Below are positions 53,879-63,110 of a DNA stretch of 64,000 nucleotides, in pieces. Source of the stretch: Desulfobacula sp. (GTDB lineage Bacteria; Desulfobacterota; Desulfobacteria; Desulfobacterales; Desulfobacteraceae); contig JABGOU010000004.1 of NCBI GenBank assembly GCA_018645325.1, positions 1-64,000 on the forward strand, read 5' to 3'. Position 1 is the first letter of the stretch. Each line of letters opens with the position of its first letter. Both the position numbers and the translations under genes were made by a program. The notes beneath the pieces were generated by a model. It searched no databases. It was not told where the DNA came from and worked only from the letters and a program-made list of their open reading frames with translations.

Positions 53879-55626
53879 AAAATTTTATCCTCTGAATTCA
53901 GGAATGTTTTGTTTTTTAACTGAAATAAAATATCACAGACTGCCACATTTTGAGGACAATGTTCCTGGCATAGATAGCAGCTCAAGCAATTCCAGATCAT
54001 GGCAGATCCTTTTGCCATGCCTACAAAACCAAGACCTAAGCTGTACATAATCTGATGGGGTAAAAGCGTGAGGACTTCCTCAGGTTCAGGATAACTTGCA
54101 ACTACAGGGCATATGGTGGAACAGTTCTGACATCCAAAACAATGGACAAATGTATCCGAGCAGGGAAGATCATAACCAGGCTCGTTTGTATGATCTGATA
54201 TTTTTGGCATGGTACCAAATGTCAGAGACTCAGGTTCCTTGAAATTCTGAACAACTTTGTCAAAACTCTTTGCAAGGGGTTTATTATAGGCATGTTTTTC
54301 AATGGTCAAAGGGTTCAGCCCACGGACAAAAGAAAATGTGGAAAGAATAAAGTGATCCTCTGGATTTTTCTGAATAAAATTTTCCCGGAAGCTGAGCCAC
54401 AATGATTTCAGGTTAATCCCGGAAGGGCATACCACAGTGCATCGATCACAATTGGTACAAAGATAAAGCCCCTGGAAAAGTGCTTTATATTCTTCGGTAC
54501 TCAATGAATCTTTTGAAACAGCCTTTTTAAGAATCTGTATTTTCTCCGATGGGAGGATATAATCATTTTTAACAGATTCATACATCATTCCTGCAGAACA
54601 ATTCAGATTACATGTGCTGCAATGGGTGCAGGCATCAAGTTCCATGATCTGCCTTGTCAAATCATTCTCACCTTCAAGGCTGTTTTTGTCGTAAACTGCA
54701 TTGGTCATAAGGCTTATGGGTGTGGCAACGATATGAAACATTTTGCTGAAGGGTAAAAGAGCAAGCCCTGTAAAACAGACCAGTATATGGACATAATACA
54801 AAATACTAACACTATTAATCTTATCCAAAAAAATGGCAACAGGCGAGAGCAGCCTGGCTGTTGCATATCCCATAAAAGCTGATTTGTTCGGGCTGTGGCA
54901 GTCCACACAATTATTTTCATGCAGTTCCAGGCCCAGAACCAGAACCTCTTTGTCAACAGGCAGATTTACTCTTGCAGAGGTCAGGGCAAATTCCTTGACC
55001 CAATAGGATTCAAGAGCGAGGGTGTCCTCATCTTCATAATCAAGGCCGGCATAATCCTCTACCATGACTGTGAATTCAGAAACAGAGGCCATTTTCATGC
55101 CTTCCAGTAAAATCCCCGATAAAATAATGCTTAAAATGATAAGAACGGCAAAAAGATCTGCACCTGCATTCTTCAACCTGAAAGCCGGCTTATAATATCT
55201 TCTGTAAATGGCAATACCTAAACCTGCAAGCACCATAAGTGCGAACAGATTTCTTAAGAAAAAAAATGGATTGACAGTGGAATAATAATAGGGGAAGAAG
55301 TTTTCAGTGAAAACAGAGTCAAAGGCATGCATTAAAACCAAAGCTAAAAATCCTGTAAAAATAAGAAAGTGCATGACCCAGCGAAGCATACTGGTTCTTA
55401 AAATTCGCCCCTGGAACATGACATCAATAAAAAACGACTGAACCAGAAAAAAGACTTTGAGGCTGAACAGGGTTGAAAAAAGTCCTTTGATCAGGTCTGA
55501 AAAACGATGGGGAAAATTTGGGTCTTTTTGGCAGCCTATAGATTTTGTTGTCCAGGCAAAAGCTTTATAACAGATTCCAATGATGCATATGGACAAAGAA
55601 GAATAGAAAAGAATATCAAAAATCAT
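53875..55626 (-). CDS. membrane cytochrome b (HdrE/NarI-like) fused to HdrC-type Fe-S domains
   Basis: 583 residues. About six membrane helices in the first 300 residues (near 5-24, 50-70, 86-106, 127-147, 155-180, 275-300) resemble NarI/HdrE/DsrM cytochrome b. Between helices five and six, in a loop of about 90 residues, lies CVDCH (about 240-244), a c-type haem site. The rest is soluble: CTHCSTCNLNC, CTNCDRCTVVCP, CFGCQNCSTICP and CLSCYLCQEHCP, two HdrC-like two-cluster units. The protein should pass electrons between menaquinone, the haem c and HdrAB. It begins the operon. Confidence 0.86.
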   Translation of the reverse strand: MIFDILFYSSLSICIIGICYKAFAWTTKSIGCQKDPNFPHRFSDLIKGLFSTLFSLKVFFLVQSFFIDVMFQGRILRTSMLRWVMHFLIFTGFLALVLMHAFDSVFTENFFPYYYSTVNPFFFLRNLFALMVLAGLGIAIYRRYYKPAFRLKNAGADLFAVLIILSIILSGILLEGMKMASVSEFTVMVEDYAGLDYEDEDTLALESYWVKEFALTSARVNLPVDKEVLVLGLELHENNCVDCHSPNKSAFMGYATARLLSPVAIFLDKINSVSILYYVHILVCFTGLALLPFSKMFHIVATPISLMTNAVYDKNSLEGENDLTRQIMELDACTHCSTCNLNCSAGMMYESVKNDYILPSEKIQILKKAVSKDSLSTEEYKALFQGLYLCTNCDRCTVVCPSGINLKSLWLSFRENFIQKNPEDHFILSTFSFVRGLNPLTIEKHAYNKPLAKSFDKVVQNFKEPESLTFGTMPKISDHTNEPGYDLPCSDTFVHCFGCQNCSTICPVVASYPEPEEVLTLLPHQIMYSLGLGFVGMAKGSAMIWNCLSCYLCQEHCPQNVAVCDILFQLKNKTFLNSEDKIL

Positions 55627-56221
55627 AAAGCCCGCTCCAATTCCTGAATTAAAAACAGCTGATGGAATAACTTAAATCTATTGAATAACCTCCTATATTA
55701 GTGGAGGCTCAAATTGTGTCATTACAGCAGGTGCATTCCGGCAGGAACTTCAGCGTTGATTTAGATTCAATTTTTGAATTATTATAAGCACCTGAATTAA
55801 ATGCTGATCTCCATAAGTGAAAACTTTAACATAAAATATTGAAAGGTGGAAGATGAATTTTATTTTTCCTTTTAAATAAGGGTCCACTTAAAAATCAGCC
55901 TGGTGCACCAGGACTAAATCTGTTAAAAAAATAAAGTGCTGGAATATTAGAATCCTGTGTTGAAAAATCCTACAGCCTTGAATCAGGCTCCAGGCAATGG
56001 ATTCCATTGATTTGTTTCAAAATGGTATACATGCGCTGTAGTAAAATCCTGCAATTTATATTTTCCATGATCTGCACCCCTTTTTTAAAGATATATGTCA
56101 AACACTGCAGCAATGCACTTATCATGATTAATTTCATCTTTTTTTTCAGGCTGGTATTCTTTTTGCTCTATTAATCAGGCAAGCCAAGAAAAATAATAAT
56201 TCATAAAAAGGAGAAAAGAAA
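55627..56221. other. divergent spacer with MITE-end fragment
   Basis: About 595 bases between the Hdr operon and the GcvH-like genes. At 55884-55900 lies AGGGTCCACTTAAAAAT, matching one end of the 28269 MITE. A short minus-strand frame (55970-56137) is noted separately. Promoters for both operons must lie here, but I see no consensus elements. Confidence 0.5.
55970..56137 (-). CDS. possible small ORF, perhaps transposase remnant
   Basis: 55 codons. An inner ATG at about residue 24 (MENINCRILLQRMYTILKQI) has a GGGGTG upstream, 7 bases away. The sequence looks like the opening of some IS transposases, and MITE-type end sequence lies 70 bases further on, but I cannot assign a family. It may be noncoding. 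Confidence 0.25.
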   Translation of the reverse strand: MKLIMISALLQCLTYIFKKGVQIMENINCRILLQRMYTILKQINGIHCLEPDSRL

Positions 56222-57127
56222 ATGACACAATTAATGAGAACCGTAAAATCCGAAAACATCTGGAAAGCCAAAAAAGACAAAACCGATCATCCCTGTATCT
56301 GGATGCAGGCAGGTGTTGCAAAGAAAAAAAACTGCAGCAATTTTTACGACTGCACCAATTGCAAGTATGATGACTCCATGGCTAAAATGGCAGAAGCCGG
56401 CAAACACCTCACCTGGCAGGCAGCATTAAGAAATCTGGACAGTAAAGACAGGACCTGCAGACATGCTTTGACAGGCAGAACTGAAAGAAGGAGCTGCCCC
56501 ATGAACTACAATTGCCAGCGCTGTGATTTTGATCAGTATTTTGAAGACACACTTTCGCCTAAAACCGGGCATTCCATGGTATTTATGAAAGATGTCAAAG
56601 GCTTTGATATTGCCGACGGATATTATTTTCACAATGGTCATACATGGGCCAGTATTGACAGCGGCGGCCTTATTCGTATCGGACTTGACGATTTTTCATT
56701 CAAGGTATTGGGCGGCCCGGATGCCTTTGATCTTCCTCTGACCGGCCAGGAACTAAATAAGGACAAGGTGGGCTGGGGTATGAAAAGGAGTACAAATATG
56801 GCTGATGTTCTTTCTCCTGTGAACGGAGTAATCACAGAGGTCAACAACAATATCAGGAAATCTTCGGATATTGCAAAAAACGATCCCTATGGTGACGGAT
56901 GGCTTTTTACCATTCACAATTCCGATGTAAAAGAAACTGTAAAAGATCTCATGGCTGATAATGCCAGTGTGGAATGGCTGGGTGAGGAAGTGACCACTCT
57001 TGAAAACATGATTGAGAAAATAACCGGCCCTTTGAGTGCAGATGGAGGAGTTTTAAAGGCAGATGTATTTGGGAACCTGCCGACCCTTGGCTGGCATAAC
57101 CTGACCCATACCTTTCTCAGGACTTAA
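56222..57127 (+). CDS. Cys-rich N-terminus plus GcvH-fold protein, first of tandem pair
   Basis: 301 residues from ATG after AAGGAG. The N-terminal half has two Cys groups: CIWMQAGVAKKKNC then CTNCKYD, and RTCRHALTGRTERRSC then NCQRCDFDQYF. From about 125 the sequence has the GcvH hybrid-motif fold: GHTWASID, IRIGLDDF, VLSPVNGVITEVNN, DPYGDGWLF. GcvH carries lipoyl on a Lys eight residues before the turn Pro; here that place is Thr (KRSTNMADVLSP), so lipoylation is unlikely. Cys groups probably bind metal or Fe-S clusters. Its neighbour 8 bases away is a paralogue, and it is divergent from the Sec-Hdr operon. Confidence 0.72.
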   Translation: MTQLMRTVKSENIWKAKKDKTDHPCIWMQAGVAKKKNCSNFYDCTNCKYDDSMAKMAEAGKHLTWQAALRNLDSKDRTCRHALTGRTERRSCPMNYNCQRCDFDQYFEDTLSPKTGHSMVFMKDVKGFDIADGYYFHNGHTWASIDSGGLIRIGLDDFSFKVLGGPDAFDLPLTGQELNKDKVGWGMKRSTNMADVLSPVNGVITEVNNNIRKSSDIAKNDPYGDGWLFTIHNSDVKETVKDLMADNASVEWLGEEVTTLENMIEKITGPLSADGGVLKADVFGNLPTLGWHNLTHTFLRT

Positions 57128-57135
57128 AGATAAGG

Positions 57136-58062
57136 ATGCGAAAAATGGAAACAAGAAATCAAAAAAAATCTCCTGCCTGTCTCTGGATGCAGGCAGGAGT
57201 AGTAAAGAATAAAATATGTTTCCAGGATTTTTCCTGTACCACCTGTAAGTTTGATCGAGCGTTGAGAAAAACCTGTCATGAAAATGAACTCTTTCAAAAA
57301 CAGGGCATGATTATAAAAGGAAAAAAAGGAAATTTTGTTTATTGGCAGGAAAAACTTAAAAAGCAGCCCCTGGCAAAAAGGCCCTGCATCCATCATATGA
57401 AAGGCCATATTGATTTTAAAACCTGTCCCAAAACTTACAATTGTATTGATTGTGAATTTGATCAGTATTTCCATGACCAGTTCAAGGTTTATACTGTGCT
57501 AAAACCCGTTGGTTTTAGTAATATCAACGGGGTATCCCTGCCTCTGGGGTATTATCTTCATTCAGGACATACATGGGCTAAGATAGAGGATGGCAACATA
57601 GTTCGTATAGGCATTGACGACTTTGCCTCAAGAATTCTTGGAAAATTCACATCCATTGAAACCCTTTTGATGGGCAAACAGGTTTTCCAGGGAAAGAATG
57701 CCATTCATATTTCCAGAAACGGGCATAAGGCATCTTTTTTATCGCCCATAAGCGGTGTCATAACTCAAGTCAATTCACAGGTGATTTCCAACCCGGGTCT
57801 GATTAACCAGGACCCCTATACAGATGGATGGATATTAAGCCTTTATTGTCCGGATCTCAAACAGGATCTGAAACAATTAATGTTCATGGATTCAAGCAAG
57901 TCCTTCATGAACGGTGAAGTTAAAAATCTGTACGCATTTCTGGAAGAAGAAACAAATCTTGCGGCTGCCGACGGCGGGAGTCTGGGGTCTGATCTTTTTG
58001 GAAACCTGCCGGGTATTTCCTGGGATGGACTTTTAAAACGCTTTATCTGCAAAGATATTTGA
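57136..58062 (+). CDS. Cys-rich N-terminus plus GcvH-fold protein, second of tandem pair
   Basis: 308 residues, paralogue of the previous gene (roughly 40% alike by eye). The same Cys frame is present: CLWMQAGVVKNKIC, CTTCKFD, RPCIHHMKGHIDFKTC and NCIDCEFDQYF; this conservation shows the Cys residues matter. GcvH-type part: GHTWAKIEDG, IRIGIDDF, FLSPISGVITQVNS, DPYTDGWILS. The Lys nearest the lipoyl place is shifted by two residues (GHKASFLSP). The tandem arrangement suggests a heterodimer or a duplicated partner for Hdr-type electron carriers (inference). It ends 20 bases before the convergent broken kinase. Confidence 0.72.
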   Translation: MRKMETRNQKKSPACLWMQAGVVKNKICFQDFSCTTCKFDRALRKTCHENELFQKQGMIIKGKKGNFVYWQEKLKKQPLAKRPCIHHMKGHIDFKTCPKTYNCIDCEFDQYFHDQFKVYTVLKPVGFSNINGVSLPLGYYLHSGHTWAKIEDGNIVRIGIDDFASRILGKFTSIETLLMGKQVFQGKNAIHISRNGHKASFLSPISGVITQVNSQVISNPGLINQDPYTDGWILSLYCPDLKQDLKQLMFMDSSKSFMNGEVKNLYAFLEEETNLAAADGGSLGSDLFGNLPGISWDGLLKRFICKDI

Positions 58063-58082
58063 TATTAATGCACATTTCAGTT

Positions 58083-58484
58083 TCAACTCTGCACTGTGTC
58101 AAGACCTTCACGTATCTTTTGAGCAAGATCTTTTATTACAATCGGCTTTAATAAAAAGCCCTTAATACCAAGTGATGCAGCCTTTTTTTCAGACATGTTT
58201 CCGCTAAATCCAGTGCAGAGCAATACAGGAATATCAGGACGTATTTTGATCAATTCAGCCGATAGTTTGTCTCCTGACATATCCGGCATTGCCATATCCG
58301 TTATCACCAGGTCAAATTTATCAGGGTTCATCTGAAAAACTTTGAGGGCAGGGTCATCGCATGTAACTTTTTTATAAACACACCATACCCGTTCCGGGTG
58401 GCTTACCTTTCCATCGCTGGATGGAACTGGATGACAGGCTCTATGGTGGACACAACTTGTGGCGGAAAAACTCGGTACCCTCAA
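58083..58484 (-). pseudogene. detached receiver-domain fragment of the broken hybrid kinase
   Basis: From about 58367 down to 58083 the frame encodes a normal receiver C-terminal part: TCDDPALKVFQMNPDKFD, phosphoacceptor LVITDMAMPDMSG, LLCTGFSG and LLKPIVIKDL. Upstream, the frame runs into a family A repeat (58389-58556), so its first residues are not native. The missing receiver start (KILLVDDEKAILNLE to GYHV) lies 570 bases away at the end of the kinase gene. Joining GYHV to VTCDDPALK restores an uninterrupted receiver. Confidence 0.75.
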
Positions 58485-58556
58485 ACAGTTCCCGCCACTT
58501 CACGTTTTGTCCACCAGAGCCTGTAACAACCCGTTCCAAAATGCTCAGTAAAGGCA
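58389..58556. repeat. dispersed repeat family A, copy in the broken kinase
   Basis: Reverse complement of 32223-32395 at about 80% by eye, including the paired GTGGCGGAAAAACTC / GTTCCCGCCAC arms. It lies inside the insertion that splits the hybrid kinase. Confidence 0.75.
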
Positions 58557-58726
58557 AACCACCCAGAACTAGTTACCGTGCAGGTGACTACCATCATAAG
58601 AACTGTTTATATTGCAAGGCAAACACACTCAAAACAGCGTAACCTACTGATATTAAAGGAAATATTTTTCACTAGACTTTTCGTTAATTTTATGTAAGTA
58701 TTGGCAATAAATACAAGGAGTTGCCA

Positions 58727-58945
58727 ATGCAAGAAAATTCAATAGATTCATTTTTCGAAAAAATTGAGGATCACCGACATCATAATAAGCTCCATAAACT
58801 GATAGATATCATCATTATAGCAATTTGTGGTGTGGTTGCCGGAGCAGACACTTATGAACAGATCGAAAACTTCGGAAAAAAGCGCAAAAGATGGCTTTTA
58901 AAATTTTTAGAGCTACCGCATGGAATACCATCACATGATACCCTA
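58727..58945 (+). mobile_element. ISAs1-family transposase, N-terminal fragment
   Basis: From the ATG at 58727 (AAGGAG upstream) about 73 residues match the DDE_Tnp_1-associated N-terminus of ISAs1 (H-repeat) transposases: SFFEKIEDHRHHNKLHKLID, IAICGVVAGADTYEQIENFG and LELPHGIPSHDTL. The DDE catalytic domain is absent, because the frame runs straight into the kinase gene (reverse strand) at about 58935-58945. It is an inactive fragment of the insertion. Confidence 0.85.
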
Positions 58946-61004
58946 AACGTTCCAGCATATGTTTTTCCAAATTGAGGATTGCTTTTTCATCGTCCACAAG
59001 AAGTATCTTTTCAACTCCGCCCTGGACAGGTTCTTCAGCCTGGGTACTCTTTACTTTAAAAGATTTTTTTTCTAAGGGAAAATAAACATGAAATTTCGTT
59101 CCCTTTTCAGGCTCACTATATACCTGGATGGCGCCCCCCATAGAAGTAACAATACCATGCACCACTGAAAGTCCCATTCCAGTACCTTTGCCTATTGCTT
59201 TGGTGGTAAAAAACGGATCAAATATTTTCTTTGTTAAGTTTTTATCCATGCCCATCCCTGTATCAGACACTATAAGGCAGACATAACTTCCGGGTGTCAT
59301 ATTTGGATTAATCAGATCAAGCTTACCTAATTTTTTTTCTTTCAGGCTTACTTTCAGCTTTCCACCTTCTTCTTCCATGGCATGATAAGCATTTGTCGTA
59401 AGATTCATCACAATCTGATGAATCTGTGTGGGATCAGCTTTAATCACTCCACAATCATCATTGATATCCTGTATAATTTCAATTGTTGTGGGAATTGTAG
59501 ACCTGATAAGTTTTAATGCCTCCATGACAATAGGCTGCATTTTAATAAGTTTTAATTTGCTCATCTCCTGACGGGAAAAAGTAAGGATCTGCTTCACAAG
59601 ATCTTTGGCCCTTAGGGCGGCCGAATAAATTTCCTTTAGACTGCTTCTGGATGAGCTGTCTGCTGGGGAATCATCCAGCAGCATTTCAGTGTACCCTAAA
59701 ATAGGGAAAAGGATATTGTTAAAATCATGGGCAATCCCTCCTGCTAAAGTTCCGATGGATTCCATTTTTTGCGATTGGATTACCTGCTCCTTAAGCTTTT
59801 CAACTTTGTCTTCCGATAAAATTCTTTCAGTTATATCCCGGCCGATACCACTGATGAAAGGCTCTCCTGTTTCCGGCCGGACTAACGCACTCTTGTACTC
59901 AATATAGAGTTTCTCACCATTTTTTTTAAAGTAAACTGTACTCCCTTCCTGGTATTCATTTTTCTTGATTGATTCCATATAATCATGTTCAAAATCAGAC
60001 ACAAGCCCGGGTTTCATCAAATCAGTAATTCTTCTTCCGATTAGTTCATCCTCTTCATAACCAAAAGCTTTGCACATGGCAGGATTAACGGAAATAAACC
60101 GGCCTTTAAAATCATGGATGTAAATGATATCACTGATATTGTTAAACAGATCACGGAAACGCTGTTCTGATTTGATTAATCTGTCATCAGTCTGTTTTTT
60201 CAGGGTCACATCTCTTGCAGCTCCGGCTATTGCCACAACCTTATCAACAGAATCTTTTACGGGAGACTCATCAATTTCAACCAATACTAATTGGCCATCC
60301 TTTTTTTTAAGTTCCATCAAATAGGGTTTTTGTTTTTTGCCTGTTTTGATTGCTTTCCCCTTAATTTCAGCTCCGTTAAGGTTAATGGGGTTTTCGGTGA
60401 TAAACTCCGTCCATTTTATTTTCATTTCTTCAGGGGTGTATCCAAGAATATTCTCTGAGGTTGGACTAACATAAGAGTAAACCTGGTTTGCATCATGGAT
60501 GTAAAACAACTCGTTGCTATGTTCAATGATGGTTCGCAATTGAATTTCACTTTTCTTTAATTCTTCCTCGATCTTCTTTTGTTCGTTGATAATCTCATTG
60601 TATATAATGATACCACCGATTGAACCATCTGATTCATACCAGGGGCGGCATTCCCAGCGAGTCCAGTCCACTGAGCCATCATCTCTGTAATAAGGATCTT
60701 CTTCAGCGCTTACCACCTCACCTGCTATCGATCTTTGATGCACATCCCTCCATTTTTGAGGAGTATCGGGGAAAACCTCATAGTGGTGTTTACAAATTAC
60801 ATTTTTCTCTTTAACTTTGTAATCTTTAAGAAATCTTTTGCTTACATATATATATTTTAGATCCCTGTCGTATACGGCAATTGCACTCAGGGCATTAGAA
60901 ATAATAGAATCCATCAAATCATTAGAGTGGATTAGTTTCTCTTCACCGGGTCTTTGATTATATCCTGCCTTCTCAAATTCCTCACCGGTAGTTTTTTTAA
61001 CCAT
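58815..61004 (-). CDS. multi-PAS hybrid histidine kinase, truncated in its receiver
   Basis: 729 residues as now read. Three or four PAS domains (about 25-150, 150-275, 280-395), phosphoacceptor helix LAGGIAHDFNNILFPILGY near 420, ATPase domain with MNLTTNAYHAM, DTGMGMD and GTGMGLSVV. A receiver begins (EKILLVDDEKAILNLEKHMLERLGYHV) but after GYHV, at about 58940, the sequence is antisense ISAs1, giving a false tail of about 35 residues. The original gene ran to 58083. Kinase function may survive but phosphotransfer to its own receiver is lost. No membrane segments. Confidence 0.82.
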   Translation of the reverse strand: MVKKTTGEEFEKAGYNQRPGEEKLIHSNDLMDSIISNALSAIAVYDRDLKYIYVSKRFLKDYKVKEKNVICKHHYEVFPDTPQKWRDVHQRSIAGEVVSAEEDPYYRDDGSVDWTRWECRPWYESDGSIGGIIIYNEIINEQKKIEEELKKSEIQLRTIIEHSNELFYIHDANQVYSYVSPTSENILGYTPEEMKIKWTEFITENPINLNGAEIKGKAIKTGKKQKPYLMELKKKDGQLVLVEIDESPVKDSVDKVVAIAGAARDVTLKKQTDDRLIKSEQRFRDLFNNISDIIYIHDFKGRFISVNPAMCKAFGYEEDELIGRRITDLMKPGLVSDFEHDYMESIKKNEYQEGSTVYFKKNGEKLYIEYKSALVRPETGEPFISGIGRDITERILSEDKVEKLKEQVIQSQKMESIGTLAGGIAHDFNNILFPILGYTEMLLDDSPADSSSRSSLKEIYSAALRAKDLVKQILTFSRQEMSKLKLIKMQPIVMEALKLIRSTIPTTIEIIQDINDDCGVIKADPTQIHQIVMNLTTNAYHAMEEEGGKLKVSLKEKKLGKLDLINPNMTPGSYVCLIVSDTGMGMDKNLTKKIFDPFFTTKAIGKGTGMGLSVVHGIVTSMGGAIQVYSEPEKGTKFHVYFPLEKKSFKVKSTQAEEPVQGGVEKILLVDDEKAILNLEKHMLERLGYHVMVFHAVALKILKAIFCAFFRSFRSVHKCLLRQPHHKLL

Positions 61005-61016
61005 AAAAATTCCTTT

Positions 61017-61880
61017 TCAAATCATGATTCGGCCTTCAAACACAAGGTTTGCAGGGCCTGTCTTAAAAATGTGATTTGTCTTTTTATCCCAGTGAATGTC
61101 AAGGTCTCCGCCATCAAGATGAACAATAGCGGTTTCTTTTGTTCTGCCCGTCAGGCTGGCCGCGATCAGAGCTGCGCAGGCGCCTGTGCCGCAGGCAAGT
61201 GTAATCCCTGCTCCCCTTTCCCACACCCTCATTTTTAATTGGGTTTTGCTTAAAACTTCAACAAACTCAACATTGGTCTTTTCAGGAAATCTTTCATGGG
61301 TTTCAATTGACCGTCCGATTTTTTCAATATCCACTTTTTTAACATCGTCTACAAAAATAACGGCGTGGGGGTTTCCCATGGATACTGCAGTAATGTGATA
61401 TGCTCTATCCTTTAACTCTAAAACCTCTTCAATAGCCTTTTCTTTCAGGCTTTTAAATGGAATATCCTGGCAAAGAAGACAAGGTTCTCCCATATCAACC
61501 CTTACTGACTTAACAAGATCCTTATCTCCTGATATCCCATTGAGGATCACCTCTGGAATTATGGTTCCAGCCTTTGTATCAACACTTATCTTCTTTTGAG
61601 GAACAATCTTGTTTTCATACAGATATTTGGCAAAACACCGGATGCCGTTGCCGCACATCTGAGCCTGGGAGCCGTCAGAGTTAAATATTTTAAATTTAAT
61701 ATCATGGTCCCTGGAATCAAGGATCAGGATAATACCATCTGCCCCGATTCCAAAATGTCTTGAGCAAAGACGTTTTGCCAATACTTGATAATTTGAGTAT
61801 TGTTTGATTTTTCCTTTTCTGTCATCCAACAAAATAAAATCATTGCCAAGCCCTTCCATTTTCACAAATTCAAGTTCCAT
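61017..61880 (-). CDS. dapF: diaminopimelate epimerase DapF
   Basis: 287 residues from the ATG at 61880, which has GGAG six bases before it and gives the normal start MELEFVKMEGLGNDF; an ATG at 61892 overlapping the rnd stop is less likely. The two catalytic Cys are in MCGNGIRCF and ACGTGACAA. It converts LL- to meso-diaminopimelate for lysine and peptidoglycan. It directly follows rnd on the same strand, with a 10-base gap, so the two are cotranscribed. Confidence 0.93.
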   Translation of the reverse strand: MELEFVKMEGLGNDFILLDDRKGKIKQYSNYQVLAKRLCSRHFGIGADGIILILDSRDHDIKFKIFNSDGSQAQMCGNGIRCFAKYLYENKIVPQKKISVDTKAGTIIPEVILNGISGDKDLVKSVRVDMGEPCLLCQDIPFKSLKEKAIEEVLELKDRAYHITAVSMGNPHAVIFVDDVKKVDIEKIGRSIETHERFPEKTNVEFVEVLSKTQLKMRVWERGAGITLACGTGACAALIAASLTGRTKETAIVHLDGGDLDIHWDKKTNHIFKTGPANLVFEGRIMI

Positions 61881-61891
61881 ATTTTTCTCCA

Positions 61892-63025
61892 TTAAAATGC
61901 ACAGAACCCAAGGCTTGAAAAAATCTTTTCACCTATAGCATCCACCTGCCAATGCCTTATATTTTCAATTTTTAAAAGATCTTCAGAAGTTGAAGGATTT
62001 TCAAAAGCAATGGAACCAATCATTGCATTGTTCAATAAAAACCCGGGTTCAATCCCTATTGAGCTGCTTAATTTTTCTCTCATCTTTTTCAGACGTTCAA
62101 TTCTTTCCTGAACTATGATGTTTTTTTTGGGCCTTCTGGTTTTTGGATATGAAGGCAATTCTTTATGCTCTAAATCCATTGCTTTTCCAATCGCCTCCAG
62201 ACACAAATCACCATACATGTCTGCCTGTCTTTTGCTTATTGCACCTATCTTTATCATCTGATCAATTGCCACAGGTTTTTTATTGGCCATGATCATTAAT
62301 GAAAGATTTGAAAAAATTTTAAACAAAGGCTTATCTTTTTTTTCTGCTATCTTCAGTCTGACATGTAAAAGGTTTTCAAGAACGGCAAGGCTCCTGTTGT
62401 CCAGTTTGCCTGCGCCTTTAAATTTTGTAAACAAGGGCAGGACATGATTATTCACATAGCGAACACGGGCCAGTATTTCAAACTCTTCTTTGGCCCATGA
62501 AAACCGCCCATTTGACACAAGTTTTTTACGGATTATATCATGCAGCTTTGTAAGATATGCCACATCACCCACTGAATATTCGATCATTTCGGGTTTAAGA
62601 GGCCGTCTTGCCCAATCCACTTTTTGAAATTTTTTATCCAGATCCACATCAAAATTTTTTTTTAACAGAGCAGCAAGTCCCCTTTCTTTAATACCTAAAA
62701 ACCGGCAGGCAATTTCCGTGTCAAAAAGATTATTCACACGGGCCTTATAATCTCTGTCAAGACTTCTGATATCAAAATCAGCCCCGTGAAACACCTTGAT
62801 TACATCATTATTTTCAAGCACATTTATAAAAGGCGGGATCTCTTTAATTTCAAAAGGATCGATTAAAAAAGCTTCTTTGGCAGTAGCAATCTGAATCAAA
62901 CAAATTTTTTCTTTATAACAATGCATGGAGTCTGCTTCCAGGTCCACACTGATTATTTTTTCCTTTAAAAGATCATCACAAACACTTTTAAGTTCTTCAT
63001 CCGATTCAATAAACTTGTAATTCAA
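61892..63025 (-). CDS. rnd: ribonuclease D
   Basis: 377 residues from a TTG start (AGGG upstream), like E. coli RNase D. The DEDDy exonuclease has ISVDLEADSMH (Asp, Glu), VFHGADFDIRSL (Asp) and EYSVGDVAYL (Tyr, Asp). An HRDC-type helical region follows (about 205-285 and again to 370). It trims 3-prime ends of tRNA precursors and other structured RNAs. It is divergent from thrS, 85 bases away. Confidence 0.9.
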   Translation of the reverse strand: MNYKFIESDEELKSVCDDLLKEKIISVDLEADSMHCYKEKICLIQIATAKEAFLIDPFEIKEIPPFINVLENNDVIKVFHGADFDIRSLDRDYKARVNNLFDTEIACRFLGIKERGLAALLKKNFDVDLDKKFQKVDWARRPLKPEMIEYSVGDVAYLTKLHDIIRKKLVSNGRFSWAKEEFEILARVRYVNNHVLPLFTKFKGAGKLDNRSLAVLENLLHVRLKIAEKKDKPLFKIFSNLSLMIMANKKPVAIDQMIKIGAISKRQADMYGDLCLEAIGKAMDLEHKELPSYPKTRRPKKNIIVQERIERLKKMREKLSSSIGIEPGFLLNNAMIGSIAFENPSTSEDLLKIENIRHWQVDAIGEKIFSSLGFCAF

Positions 63026-63110
63026 TATTTTTTCCCTTGATTGTTTACACTACTTCTTCTAAAATTCATTTTTTATATATAACTAACAAAAAACACATTG
63101 GAATACACAA

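Noticed and set aside
63026..63110. T-box or attenuator leader for thrS
   Set aside because: The divergent spacer is only 85 bases and lacks any T-box motif or terminator hairpin.
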